Shown piece after piece: positions 1-8,923 of a stretch of DNA of 64,000 nucleotides. The position numbers and the translations under genes were made by a program. Each line of letters opens with the position of its first letter. Position 1 is the first letter of the stretch. The notes below the pieces were generated by a model. The model had not been told where the DNA came from, ran no database searches, and saw only the letters and a program-made list of their open reading frames with translations. The DNA is taken from the NCBI RefSeq assembly GCF_041435115.1, contig NZ_CP108046.1, forward strand, positions 4,340,001 through 4,404,000, in the 5' to 3' direction. Source of the DNA: Streptomyces sp. NBC_00289. GTDB lineage: Bacteria; Actinomycetota; Actinomycetes; Streptomycetales; Streptomycetaceae.

Positions 1-549
1 CGCGAGCCGGTGCCGCTCGGGCACGAGCGCGACGAGCCGGTCGGTCAGCAGCGGTCGTACGACGAGGTCGTCCCACTCCTCCGTGGCCGCCGCCCGCTCG
101 TAGCGGAAGGCGAGTGCCACGTCGCAGTCGCCCGCGCGGAGCAGGTCGACGGAGGCCGGCGGCTCGGCCTCCTCCAGCGAGACCCGGGTGCCGGGATGCG
201 CGGCGCGCAGGGCGGCGAGGGCGGTCGGTACGAGGGTGGAACTGCCGCTGGGAAAGGAGACGAGCCGCACCCGCCCGGCGCGCAGCCCCGCGATGGCGGC
301 GACCTCCTCCTCCGCGGCGGTCAGCCCGGAGAGGATTCCGGCGGCGTGCCTGACCAGCGCCTGACCGGCCTGCGTCAACCGCATCTCGCGTCCGGTGCGG
401 ATCAGCAGGGGGGTGCCCACCGAGGCTTCCAGGGCCTTCATCTGCTGGCTGACGGCGGGCTGGGTGCAGCCCAGCTCGCGTCCCGCCGCCGAGAAGGAGC
501 CGGTGGTGGCGACGGCGCGCAGCACACGCAGATGACGGGCTTCGATCAC
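1..549 (-). CDS. LysR-family transcriptional regulator (C-terminus beyond window)
   Basis: The 183 visible residues are the N-terminal part of a LysR-type DNA-binding regulator. Residues 1-60 hold the winged helix-turn-helix, with the family pattern FSAAGRELGCTQPAVSQQ followed by LTQAGQAL. From about residue 90 the effector-binding domain begins (VRLVSFPSGSSTLVPTALA). The reading frame runs off the left edge, so roughly 100-120 residues are missing for a family of about 300. I chose the GTG at 549 because the protein then begins VIEARHLRVLR, the usual LysR start; the only upstream ATG is followed at once by a stop. It is divergent from the MOSC gene at 630, with 80 bp between them, so it may control that gene or itself, but no operator is evident. 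The effector is unknown. Confidence 0.9.
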   Translation of the reverse strand, partial: MIEARHLRVLRAVATTGSFSAAGRELGCTQPAVSQQMKALEASVGTPLLIRTGREMRLTQAGQALVRHAAGILSGLTAAEEEVAAIAGLRAGRVRLVSFPSGSSTLVPTALAALRAAHPGTRVSLEEAEPPASVDLLRAGDCDVALAFRYERAAATEEWDDLVVRPLLTDRLVALVPERHRLA

Positions 550-617
550 CCTTCCATGATAAGCGAGCCTTTGGTACGACGCCGAATATCCCGTCGACAC
601 TTTGACTCACCGTCGCC

Positions 618-630
618 TACCGTGCGGCCA
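618..630 (+). promoter_or_regulatory. Leaderless -10 element of the MOSC gene
   Basis: TACCGT at 618-623 ends six bases before the ATG at 630 and no Shine-Dalgarno sequence precedes that ATG. This is the usual arrangement of leaderless Streptomyces transcripts, where the TANNNT box places the first transcribed base at the start codon. TTGACT at 602-607 is too close to be a normal -35 box. Confidence 0.45.
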
Positions 631-1298
631 TGAAGCTTCTGTCTGTGAACCTGGGCCGGGCGCGGGCCGTGCCGTACACGGACCAGCCGGAGGGGCTGAC
701 CGCCATCGACAAGCGGCCCGCCGACGGGCCGGTACGGGTGGCGGCCCCCGGTCCCAAGGGGATCGGGAGGAGCGGTCTGGCTGGCGACACGGTGAGCGAC
801 ACGCGCCACCACGGCGGCGACGACCAGGCCGTGTACGCCGTGGCGCGCGAGGACCTGGACGACTGGGAACGCGAGTTGGGGCGGCCGCTGGCGAGCGGCT
901 CGTTCGGCGAGAACCTGACGACCGCGGGCCTGGACGTGTCCGGCGCGCTGATCGGCGAGCGCTGGCGGATCGGCTCCGGAGTGGTCCTCGAGGTCACCTG
1001 CGGGCGGATTCCCTGCCGTACCTTCCAGGGCCATCTGGATGAGCCGAGGTGGGTGAAGCGGTTCACGCGGAAGGGTGCGCCGGGCGCGTACCTGCGGGTG
1101 ATACAGCCAGGCGAGATAGGTGCCGGGGACCCCGTGGAGATCGTGCACCGGCCGGACCACGACGTGACGGTGGCGCTCCAGTTCCGGGCGGTCACCACCG
1201 AGCGGGAACTGCTGCCGCGGCTGCTCGTGGCGGGTGCGGCGCTGCATCCCGAATCGCTGGCGGCGGCGCGGGCGTACGTGGAGAGGTACGGGTCCTGA
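630..1298 (+). CDS. MOSC domain protein, YiiM type
   Basis: This 222-residue protein carries a MOSC domain, the molybdenum-cofactor sulfurase C-terminal fold. The stretch FGENLTT (about residues 92-98) and the cysteine motif GRIPCRTF (about residues 129-136) are the YiiM-like signatures. The conserved cysteine is the expected ligand for sulfur or molybdenum cofactor. In Escherichia coli, YiiM reduces N-hydroxylated base analogues such as 6-hydroxylaminopurine using the molybdenum cofactor; a similar detoxifying reductase role is inferred here, not shown. There is no signal peptide, so the protein is cytoplasmic. The start is the ATG at 630, apparently leaderless. It is divergent from the LysR gene and stands alone, with no Moco biosynthesis genes nearby. 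Confidence 0.85.
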   Translation: MKLLSVNLGRARAVPYTDQPEGLTAIDKRPADGPVRVAAPGPKGIGRSGLAGDTVSDTRHHGGDDQAVYAVAREDLDDWERELGRPLASGSFGENLTTAGLDVSGALIGERWRIGSGVVLEVTCGRIPCRTFQGHLDEPRWVKRFTRKGAPGAYLRVIQPGEIGAGDPVEIVHRPDHDVTVALQFRAVTTERELLPRLLVAGAALHPESLAAARAYVERYGS

Positions 1299-1383
1299 CC
1301 GGGTCGCACGGGACATCTTCCGGCCGGGTCCGCACTGATGGGGAGGCCCTGTGCAGTGACCGGACGTGATCGGTCCGGGTCAC

Positions 1384-1396
1384 TAACCTTGCGCCA
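1384..1396 (+). promoter_or_regulatory. Leaderless -10 element of the SDR gene
   Basis: TAACCT at 1384-1389 lies six bases before the ATG at 1396. No ribosome-binding site precedes that ATG, so the transcript probably begins at the start codon. No convincing -35 box is visible. Confidence 0.45.
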
Positions 1397-2169
1397 TGAC
1401 AACAGCATTGATCACGGGATCGACCGCGGGCATCGGTGCCGCGTTCGCGCGACGGCTCGCGGCTGACGGGCACAACCTCGTCCTGGTGGCACGGGACACC
1501 AAGCGGCTCGGGGAGCAGGCGACCGAGCTGCACGACCGGCACGGCATCGAGGCGGAGGTGCTGACCGCCGACCTCGCGACGGACGACGGCATCGAGACGG
1601 TGGCAGCCCGCCTCGCCGACCGCCGAAACCCGGTGGACCTGCTGGTCAACAACGCCGGCTTCGGCAACAAGGGCCGCTACCTCGACGTGTCCATGGCCGA
1701 CGAGCTCAAGATGCTCAAGGTGCACTGCGAGGCGGTGCTTCGGCTGACGTCGGCGGCGACGGAGGCGATGCGGGAGCGGGGCCGGGGCGGGGTCGTCAAC
1801 GTCGCGTCCGTGGCCGCCTTCGTGCCGCGCGGGACGTACGGCGCGTCCAAGGCCTGGGTCGTGCAGTTCACGCAGGGCGCGGCGCGGGACCTGGTCGGCA
1901 CCGGGGTGCGGCTGATGGCGCTGTGCCCCGGCTTCGTGCGTACGGAGTTCCACGAGCGGGCCGGGATGGGCACGGACAACATCCCCGGCTGGATGTGGCT
2001 GGACGCCGACAAGCTGGTCGCGGCGGCGCTCGCGGACCTGGCCCGGGGGAAGTCGCTGTCGGTCCCGGACCCGCGGTACAAGGCGCTGATGGGCCTGGTG
2101 AAGGTCACGCCGAGGGCGTTGCTCGGGGGCATCAGTTCCCGGACGGGACGGAAGTACGGGCCGCAGTAG
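1396..2169 (+). CDS. Short-chain dehydrogenase/reductase
   Basis: This is a 257-residue classical SDR oxidoreductase. The Rossmann nucleotide-binding motif TGSTAGIG is at residues 7-14 and the structural NNAG motif at 85-88. The catalytic set is Ser138, Tyr148 and Lys152 (YGASK). The length and the single domain are normal for the family. The C-terminal region (VTPRALLGGISSRTGRKYGPQ is about residues 237-257) resembles actinobacterial SDRs acting on hydrophobic substrates, but the substrate cannot be read from sequence. It is a single-gene unit on the plus strand, preceded by a TANNNT box that suggests leaderless expression. A cytoplasmic enzyme is expected because no export signal is present. 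Confidence 0.88.
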   Translation: MTTALITGSTAGIGAAFARRLAADGHNLVLVARDTKRLGEQATELHDRHGIEAEVLTADLATDDGIETVAARLADRRNPVDLLVNNAGFGNKGRYLDVSMADELKMLKVHCEAVLRLTSAATEAMRERGRGGVVNVASVAAFVPRGTYGASKAWVVQFTQGAARDLVGTGVRLMALCPGFVRTEFHERAGMGTDNIPGWMWLDADKLVAAALADLARGKSLSVPDPRYKALMGLVKVTPRALLGGISSRTGRKYGPQ

Positions 2170-2377
2170 GGGGCGACGCGGTCGGGACCGGCCCTCGGAC
2201 GGGTAGGGCGCGCGTGGCGGCGGTCCGTGGCTGACCCGACCCCGGCCACCGGCCGCAGCCTCCCCGTGGGCTGACCCGACCACGGCGGCATGTCGCCCGT
2301 CGGGCGCGAGGCACCGAGGCGTTCCGGTGGGAGAATGGGAGGGTTCCACCGGACCCAGGGGGGCCGGAGGCGGCACC

Positions 2378-3085
2378 ATGACATTCGTACAGCTCATCGA
2401 CTGCAGGACCAGCCGGTTCGACGACATGAACCGGCTGATGGACACGTGGGTCGAGCAGACCAAGGGGAAGCGGACGGCGACCCACAGCGTGATCGGTAAG
2501 GACCTGTCCGACTCCTCGCACATCGTCGAGATCGTGGAGTTCCCGTCGTACGAGGAGGCGATGCGGAACTCCAACCTGCCGGAGACCGACAAGATCTTCC
2601 GGGAGATGGTGGCCCTGTGCGACGAGATGCCCACCTTCACGGATCTGGAGGTCGTGCGGGACGAGCAGTTGTACGCGGAGAACGCGCGCCGGTTCTTCGA
2701 GACCATCGGCACCAAGGGTGAACTGCCGCCGCTGGACGGGCTGATCGCGCAGGACTACCACGACCACGATCCCGCCAACGAGCAGGACACCATCGGCATG
2801 GACGCGATGCGGCGCGAGATCGAGATGTGGCGCGGCGGCTTCGACTTCGCCTTCCACGTCGAGGACCAGATCGCCGACGGGGACCGGGTGTGCACCCGCT
2901 GGTCCTGGAGTGGGACCCAGACCGGTGACTTCATGGGGCTGCCGGCCAGTGGGAAGCGGGCCACGATGACCGGCACGACCGTCTTCCGGTGCGGCGAGGA
3001 CGGGAAGATCACCGAGGCGTGGTGGCAGTACGACCGGCTGGGGCTGATGGCCCAGCTGGGGGCGCTCGAAGGGCTGGAGCAGTAG
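2378..3085 (+). CDS. ABM-like plus SnoaL-like (ester cyclase type) protein
   Basis: The 235-residue protein has two parts. Residues 1-95 look like a dimeric alpha/beta-barrel of the antibiotic-biosynthesis-monooxygenase type (SSHIVEIVEFPSYEEAM). Residues 105-230 are a SnoaL-like domain of the NTF2 fold, with the motif DYHDHDPANEQ near residue 130 and the helix-to-strand pattern GDRVCTRWSWSGTQTGDFMG. SnoaL relatives catalyse polyketide ring closure or act as small hydrolases or carriers; no polyketide genes are nearby, so a biosynthetic role cannot be assumed. The ATG at 2378 was preferred over the upstream in-frame start at 2327 because GGAGG at 2366-2370 sits seven bases before it. The gene is followed by a shared terminator and convergent groEL. 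Confidence 0.8.
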   Translation: MTFVQLIDCRTSRFDDMNRLMDTWVEQTKGKRTATHSVIGKDLSDSSHIVEIVEFPSYEEAMRNSNLPETDKIFREMVALCDEMPTFTDLEVVRDEQLYAENARRFFETIGTKGELPPLDGLIAQDYHDHDPANEQDTIGMDAMRREIEMWRGGFDFAFHVEDQIADGDRVCTRWSWSGTQTGDFMGLPASGKRATMTGTTVFRCGEDGKITEAWWQYDRLGLMAQLGALEGLEQ

Positions 3086-3101
3086 TCGGTTCCCGGCAAC
3101 G

Positions 3102-3141
3102 GAGAAGCCCCCGTTCCGCGGGCGCGGAGCGGGGGCTTCTC
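3102..3141. terminator. Bidirectional terminator between the SnoaL-type gene and groEL
   Basis: Perfect 12-bp inverted repeat: GAGAAGCCCCCG at 3102-3113 pairs with CGGGGGCTTCTC at 3130-3141. It lies between two convergent stop codons (3085 and 3165), so it probably ends both transcripts. Confidence 0.85.
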
Positions 3142-3164
3142 TCGGGGTGCGGGTGGTGCCTGCC

Positions 3165-4814
<1,650 letters not shown>

Positions 4815-4903
4815 CTAGGTGAAATTGACTGCGCCCCCGACGCCCGGCTCATGTGATCGCGGGGGCCAGGGGCGCAGCTCAATGCAATGTGCTTCGAAGC
4901 GGA

Positions 4904-5212
4904 TTACTTCTCGATGATCGCGAGGACGTCGCGAGCCGAGAGGACGAGGTACTCCTCGCCGTTGTACTTCACTTCGGTGCCGCCGTACTTGCTGTACAGC
5001 ACGATGTCGCCGGTCTTCACGTCGAGCGGCAGGCGCTCGCCGTTCTCGAAGCGGCCCGGACCGACGGCCAGGACGACGCCCTCCTGGGGCTTCTCCTTGG
5101 CCGTGTCCGGGATGACCAGGCCAGAGGCGGTGGTCTGCTCGGCGTCGAGCGGCTGGACCACAATGCGGTCCTCGAGCGGCTTGATGGCAACCTTGGAGCT
5201 GGTGGTCGTCAC
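4904..5212 (-). CDS. groES: Co-chaperonin GroES (10 kDa)
   Basis: The 102-residue protein is the heptameric lid of the GroEL chamber. It shows the conserved core [16 protein letters not shown] (from about residue 11), the mobile-loop segment [18 protein letters not shown] (about residues 28-45) that contacts GroEL, and [19 protein letters not shown]. The length is normal for actinobacteria. It is the first gene of groES-groEL1. The leader upstream is about 125 bases and carries one of two CIRCE operators, which indicates heat-shock control by the repressor HrcA. Confidence 0.98.
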   Translation of the reverse strand: MTTTSSKVAIKPLEDRIVVQPLDAEQTTASGLVIPDTAKEKPQEGVVLAVGPGRFENGERLPLDVKTGDIVLYSKYGGTEVKYNGEEYLVLSARDVLAIIEK

Positions 5213-5310
5213 GATCCGACCTCCCCCTTCGGAGATCTCACGGGGCTAACTGTCTGGGGTCGCGCCCAGGTCGATCCGTCGTCGCGGGTGCCGGACCTGC
5301 CTGTCGCTGG

Positions 5311-5337
5311 TTGGCACTCTCCCGGGGGGAGTGCCAA
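5311..5337. promoter_or_regulatory. CIRCE operator 1 (HrcA site) in the groES leader
   Basis: TTGGCACTC at 5311-5319, nine spacer bases, then GAGTGCCAA at 5329-5337. It matches the CIRCE consensus TTAGCACTC-N9-GAGTGCTAA with one difference per half. It lies at the predicted start of transcription and within the leader, where bound HrcA would block the groES-groEL1 promoter. Confidence 0.93.
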
Positions 5338-5342
5338 AGCCG

Positions 5343-5372
5343 AGACTATGACCGCGATTAGCACTCGGTCAA
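5343..5372 (-). promoter_or_regulatory. groES-groEL1 promoter
   Basis: On the minus strand TTGACC (5372-5367) and TAGTCT (5348-5343) are separated by 18 bp, a good vegetative promoter. The -35 box is embedded in the spacer of CIRCE 2 and the expected start site falls at the edge of CIRCE 1, so both operators overlap the polymerase footprint. Confidence 0.75.
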
Positions 5373-5384
5373 GCGGAGTGCCAA
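5358..5384. promoter_or_regulatory. CIRCE operator 2 (HrcA site) over the groES promoter -35 region
   Basis: TTAGCACTC at 5358-5366 (perfect half-site), nine spacer bases that include the -35 box, then GAGTGCCAA at 5376-5384. Together with the site at 5311 it makes a double CIRCE, as is usual for the GroES promoter of Streptomyces. Confidence 0.93.
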
Positions 5385-5429
5385 TTGCCTGCGGCGCGTG
5401 GCGGGGTTTTCACCTGGGTGCGGCCCCGT

Positions 5430-5523
5430 CTGGCCCCCTTCTCGGGTGGGCGTTGCCGGGGGCTGCCGCCCCCAGGCCCCCGCTTCGGCCCTGCGGTCCT
5501 CGTCCTCAAACGCCGGACCGGCT
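5430..5523. repeat. Streptomyces dispersed intergenic repeat
   Basis: The segment CGGGGGCTGCCGCCCCCAGG followed by CTTCGGCCCTGCGG and CCTCAAACGCCGGACCGG resembles a family of short palindromic repeats that I recall from many Streptomyces intergenic regions. It lies between the groES promoter and the convergent end of the deacetylase gene at 5540. No other function is evident. Confidence 0.5.
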
Positions 5524-5539
5524 CAATATGGCCCGCTGT

Positions 5540-6418
5540 TCAGAGGTAGTCCTCCAGTCGGCCCACCGTCAGGCCGCGTTCCTGTGTCTCGCGCAGCAGT
5601 CGGGTGGTGCGTTTCACGAGGGTCAGGCCCGTCGACTCGCCCGAGGCCACCGACACGATGTCGCCGGGCCGCAGGCGTGGCTCGCCGTATGTGTACGTCA
5701 GGGTGCCGCCGCCCTCCAGCGACGCGCGCCAGCGGACGACCGCCGAGAGGCCGCAGTCGGCGGCCGCGCGCAGGGTGTTCGTGTCGTACGTGCCGTACGG
5801 GGGCCGGAAGAAGCGGGGGCGGATGCCGAAGCGGGACGTGAGCTTGTCCTGCTGGCCGCAGATCTCGGCGCGCTGGCCGGCGTAGGGCAGGCCGCGCAGG
5901 GCGGGGTGGTCGAGGGTGTGGTTCTGGACCCTCGCGCCGACCGCCTGCAGTCGCGCGAAGTGGCCGTACCCCGGGCCGACGACACTGTCCGTGAGGAACA
6001 GGCTGACGGGGAGCCGCAGTTCACGGACCATGTCGACGAACCGCGGGTCCTGCTCGGCGCCGTCGTCGTAGGTGAGGAAGACGACTCGGTCGCGGGTGCG
6101 CACCCGGTCCACCACGGGCGGCAGACCGGGGCCCGCCGTACGGGCGGCGGGGGGCCGGGCGCGCACCCGCGGGGCCGGGGGCAGCGGGAGCGCGAGTCCC
6201 CAGCGGCGGTACGCGGGCTCTGCCGACGTGGCCGGTTCGTGCGGCCGTACCCGCTGGGCCGCCTTCTTGCTCAGCCGTTCGATGGGGTCGACGGACTGGG
6301 CGCAGCCGGCGAGGAGCGCCAGCCCCAGCAGTCCGGCCACCAGTGTCAGCACCCGTGCCCGCCGGGGAGCGAGAGCTCGCGGAAGCACCGGGGTCCGCGG
6401 TCCCGCCCGCAGCCTCAC
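5540..6418 (-). CDS. Polysaccharide deacetylase family lipoprotein (first copy)
   Basis: This 292-residue protein has a signal peptide ending in the lipobox LLAGC (Cys39) and a NodB-homology carbohydrate esterase family 4 domain. The catalytic motifs are LTYDDG (Asp118-Asp119), the metal-binding HTLDH (His167 and His171) and RPPYG (205-209). Such enzymes use a divalent metal to remove N-acetyl groups from peptidoglycan or chitin-like glycans; the exact substrate is not visible. The mature protein should be anchored on the outer face of the membrane. Its start overlaps the stop of the upstream deacetylase gene by four bases (6415-6418), so the two are translationally coupled. The two proteins share order of motifs and the end GRLEDYL/ARLEDYL, so they are tandem paralogues. 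Confidence 0.88.
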   Translation of the reverse strand: MRLRAGPRTPVLPRALAPRRARVLTLVAGLLGLALLAGCAQSVDPIERLSKKAAQRVRPHEPATSAEPAYRRWGLALPLPPAPRVRARPPAARTAGPGLPPVVDRVRTRDRVVFLTYDDGAEQDPRFVDMVRELRLPVSLFLTDSVVGPGYGHFARLQAVGARVQNHTLDHPALRGLPYAGQRAEICGQQDKLTSRFGIRPRFFRPPYGTYDTNTLRAAADCGLSAVVRWRASLEGGGTLTYTYGEPRLRPGDIVSVASGESTGLTLVKRTTRLLRETQERGLTVGRLEDYL

Positions 6419-7344
6419 AGGTAGTCCTCGAGGCGGGCCACCGCGTATCCCCTGGCGGTGATCTTGTCGAGGAAACGGCGGATCATGTCGGGCATCGTGC
6501 CCTTCCAGTCCCGTCTGCCCCGGAAGTGACTGAGGACGATGTCACCCGGATGGATGTCGCGGTCCCACTCGCGGTACTCCCAGTGGTCGACGAAGACCTC
6601 CTCGGCCCAGAGGGGGGCGTACCTGATGCCGCAGGATTTGGCGGCGCGCAGGGTGTCCGCGTCGTAGTTGCCGTAGGGCGGGCGGAAGAGGGCGGGGCGC
6701 CTGCCGTACTGCTTCTCGATCACGTCCTGCATGCCGCAGATCTCCCGCTTCTGGCGGGCGTAGGACAGGGCCGGCAGGTAGGGGTGGTGCAGGGTGTGGT
6801 TGTTCAGGTTCACCCCCGACTCCCGCATCCTGCGGAAGTAGCCGTAGTCCTTCCTGATCAGGAAGTCGCTGAGGAAGGCGGTGTACGGGATCTTCAGGTC
6901 GCTCGTCATGCGCAGGAACGCCGGGTCCTTCTCGGCGCCGTCGTCGATGGTGAGGAAGACGATCTTCTGGCGGGTGGGGACGGTGGTGAAGACCGGGGGG
7001 AGGCGCAGTTCGTCGTGGTCGTGCACTTCGAAACCCTTGCGGGTCCTGATCACCGGCTTCTCCGCGGGCGGCGCCGGTGCCGTCAGCGGGACCCGAGCCA
7101 GGCCCCAGCGCCGCGCGGCGGCGACCCGGGCGGTGTGCGCGGCGCGCAGCTTCTCGGCGTAGCCCTGGAGGGCGCGGGCCGGGGCCGCGCGCAGGGGTTG
7201 CTGTCCATGGGCCGGCCGCACCTCCGTGGATCCGCCCTGTGCGCAGCCCGCGGCGAGGGCGGCGACGGCGAGCACGGCGACCGCGCCGCGCGGCGGGAAT
7301 CGCCGAGCTGACCGATTTTTGTAATTTTGTCCTACTACTCGCAT
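6415..7344 (-). CDS. Polysaccharide deacetylase family lipoprotein (second copy)
   Basis: This 309-residue paralogue of the preceding gene has a signal peptide with the lipobox LAAGC (Cys34) and a NodB domain: LTIDDG (Asp134-Asp135), HTLHH (His183 and His187) and RPPYGNYD. Relative to the usual TFDDG motif, the first copy has TYDDG and this one TIDDG; the second Asp is retained in both. It is the promoter-proximal gene of a two-gene operon. I chose the ATG at 7344, which gives a basic n-region and a normal lipoprotein signal. The longer open frame upstream runs through the divergent methyltransferase gene and is not real coding. The likely role is cell-envelope glycan deacetylation. Confidence 0.86.
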   Translation of the reverse strand: MRVVGQNYKNRSARRFPPRGAVAVLAVAALAAGCAQGGSTEVRPAHGQQPLRAAPARALQGYAEKLRAAHTARVAAARRWGLARVPLTAPAPPAEKPVIRTRKGFEVHDHDELRLPPVFTTVPTRQKIVFLTIDDGAEKDPAFLRMTSDLKIPYTAFLSDFLIRKDYGYFRRMRESGVNLNNHTLHHPYLPALSYARQKREICGMQDVIEKQYGRRPALFRPPYGNYDADTLRAAKSCGIRYAPLWAEEVFVDHWEYREWDRDIHPGDIVLSHFRGRRDWKGTMPDMIRRFLDKITARGYAVARLEDYL

Positions 7345-7446
7345 GGGGCCGGATCCTCGCAGGTCACCGCCTCCGTCCCCGGCCGACACCCCGGCTCGCA
7401 CGGCCGCCGGAGGCGGACCGTCCACCGACTGGCCCACAATGAGCCG

Positions 7447-8631
7447 GTGAACGACCTGGACGCCCTCCTCACCCCCGAAGGCCGCGCTCTCCTCGACGAG
7501 GTGCGTGACACCGACCCGGCGCACGAACTCGCCGTCGCCACCCGGCTGCGCCGCGAGCACCCCGCCGAACTGGTGTCGGCGGCGCTCGGGCAGGCGCGGC
7601 TGCGGCAACGGGCGGCGGCGAAGTTCGGGGCCGAGGACGCGGGGCGGATGTTCTTCACGCCGAACGGGGTCGAGCAGTCCACCCGGACGACCGTCGCGAC
7701 CTACCGCGCGGAACGCCTCAAGGCCCTCGGCGTCACCTCCGTCGCCGACCTGTGCTGCGGCATCGGCGGGGACGCTATCGCGCTGGCCCGTGCCGGGATC
7801 CGGGTCCTGGCCGTGGACCGGGACCCGCTGACGGCGGCGACGGCGCGCGCGAACGCGGAGACGCTGGGTCTCACCGACCTGATCGAGGTGGTGGAGGCGG
7901 ACGTCACCGAGGTGGACACGGCCGGCTGGGACGCCGTGTTCGTCGACCCCGGCCGGCGCGGGGGCCGCGGACGGATCTTCGACCCCGAGGGGTACTCGCC
8001 CCCGCTCTCGTGGGCGGTGGAGGCGGCCCGCAGGGCACCGCTGGCCGCGCTGAAGATCGCTCCCGGCATCCCGCACGAGGCGGTGCCCGCCGAGGCCGAG
8101 GCGGAGTGGATCTCCGACCGCGGGGACGTGAAGGAGGCGGTGCTGTGGTTCGGCACCGAGCCCGGCGCGGTGCGCGCGACCCTGCTGCCGGGACCGCGCA
8201 CCGTGCTCTCCACCGGCCTGCCCGATCCGCGGGTGCGACCGGTGGGGCGTTACCTGTACGAGCCGGACGGCGCCGTCATCCGGGCCCATCTGGTGGCCGA
8301 GGTGGCCCAACAGCTCGACGGCGGCCTGATCGACGAGACCATCGCGTACGTCACCGCCGACGAACCGCGGCCGACGCCGTACGCCTCGCCGTACGAGATC
8401 ACCGACCAACTCCCCTTCAACCTGAAGAAGTTGAAGGCACTGCTGCGGGAGCGGGAGGTCGGGATCCTGACCGTGAAGAAGCGGGGGTCGGCGGTCGAGC
8501 CGGAGGAACTGCGCAGGAAGGTCAAGCCGCAGGGGCGCAACGCGGCCACCGTCTTCCTGACACGCGTCGCGGGTGCGCCGACCATGCTGGTCGGCGCCCC
8601 CGTGGCCCCTACTAGCGGTGGGACGTCTTGA
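7447..8631 (+). CDS. Class I SAM-dependent methyltransferase with THUMP-like C-terminal domain
   Basis: The 394-residue protein has a Rossmann methyltransferase core with the SAM motif DLCCGIGGDA (about residues 102-111), the acidic loop LAVDRDPL, and the VFVDPGRRGGRGR segment (near residue 165) in the position of the catalytic DPP-like loop. A C-terminal domain of about 90 residues (FNLKKLKALLREREVG and LTVKKRGSAVEPEELRR) matches the THUMP-like domain found on these proteins. A nucleic-acid or tRNA base-methylating role is likely by family, but the target is not known. The GTG at 7447 is preferred; the in-frame ATG at 7327 would overlap the divergent lipoprotein gene and add low-complexity residues. 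It is divergent from the deacetylase operon. Confidence 0.82.
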   Translation: MNDLDALLTPEGRALLDEVRDTDPAHELAVATRLRREHPAELVSAALGQARLRQRAAAKFGAEDAGRMFFTPNGVEQSTRTTVATYRAERLKALGVTSVADLCCGIGGDAIALARAGIRVLAVDRDPLTAATARANAETLGLTDLIEVVEADVTEVDTAGWDAVFVDPGRRGGRGRIFDPEGYSPPLSWAVEAARRAPLAALKIAPGIPHEAVPAEAEAEWISDRGDVKEAVLWFGTEPGAVRATLLPGPRTVLSTGLPDPRVRPVGRYLYEPDGAVIRAHLVAEVAQQLDGGLIDETIAYVTADEPRPTPYASPYEITDQLPFNLKKLKALLREREVGILTVKKRGSAVEPEELRRKVKPQGRNAATVFLTRVAGAPTMLVGAPVAPTSGGTS

Positions 8632-8865
8632 GGGGGCCCAGGTGCGGCTCGGCGGCCACCGGGCCGGACCGGGTCGCGGCCGCGTCGCCGCCGTCGGCGC
8701 GCGAGGGAACGCCCGCGCGCTCGGTTCGTCGCTCGTCGCCGGGACGCCGTTGTCGTACGGCTGGTACACGAACCGGCTGCCGCTCGCGCTGATCGAGGCG
8801 CCCGCCGTGGTCAGCGCGCCCGGGGTGACCGAGGCGGTGGGGCCGAACGCGATCGCGGCCCGCAT
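8612..8865 (-). pseudogene. Possible small gene broken by a frameshift
   Basis: Two minus-strand segments look coding but lie in different frames. From the ATG at 8865, about 55 residues read naturally (AIAFGPTASVTPGALTTAG and SRFVYQPYDNGVPATSDEP) with almost every third base G or C. Near 8690-8705 the good frame shifts, and the neighbouring frame then reads AAATRSGPVAAEPHLGPLK to a TAG at 8612. Joined, they would give a protein of about 84 residues. I do not recognise the family. The opposite strand also has a high-GC3 frame here, so this may be an artefact of composition. Confidence is low. Confidence 0.22.
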
Positions 8866-8877
8866 GCCCGCTGACCG

Positions 8878-8923
8878 ATGGTCGAACCCGGGTCACGAAC
8901 ATGGTCGAATCCGGGTCACGAAC
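8878..8923. repeat. Tandem 23-bp duplication over the 3' end of the sigma factor gene
   Basis: Units 8878-8900 and 8901-8923 are adjacent and identical except for one base (GTCGAACCC versus GTCGAATCC). The second unit contains the stop codon of the sigma gene at 8916, and the first repeats that stop just downstream. Confidence 0.9.

Noticed and set aside
6415..8865. An 816-codon frame joining the second deacetylase to upstream sequence
   Set aside because: Only the part from 7344 is the lipoprotein; the rest runs antisense through the methyltransferase gene.
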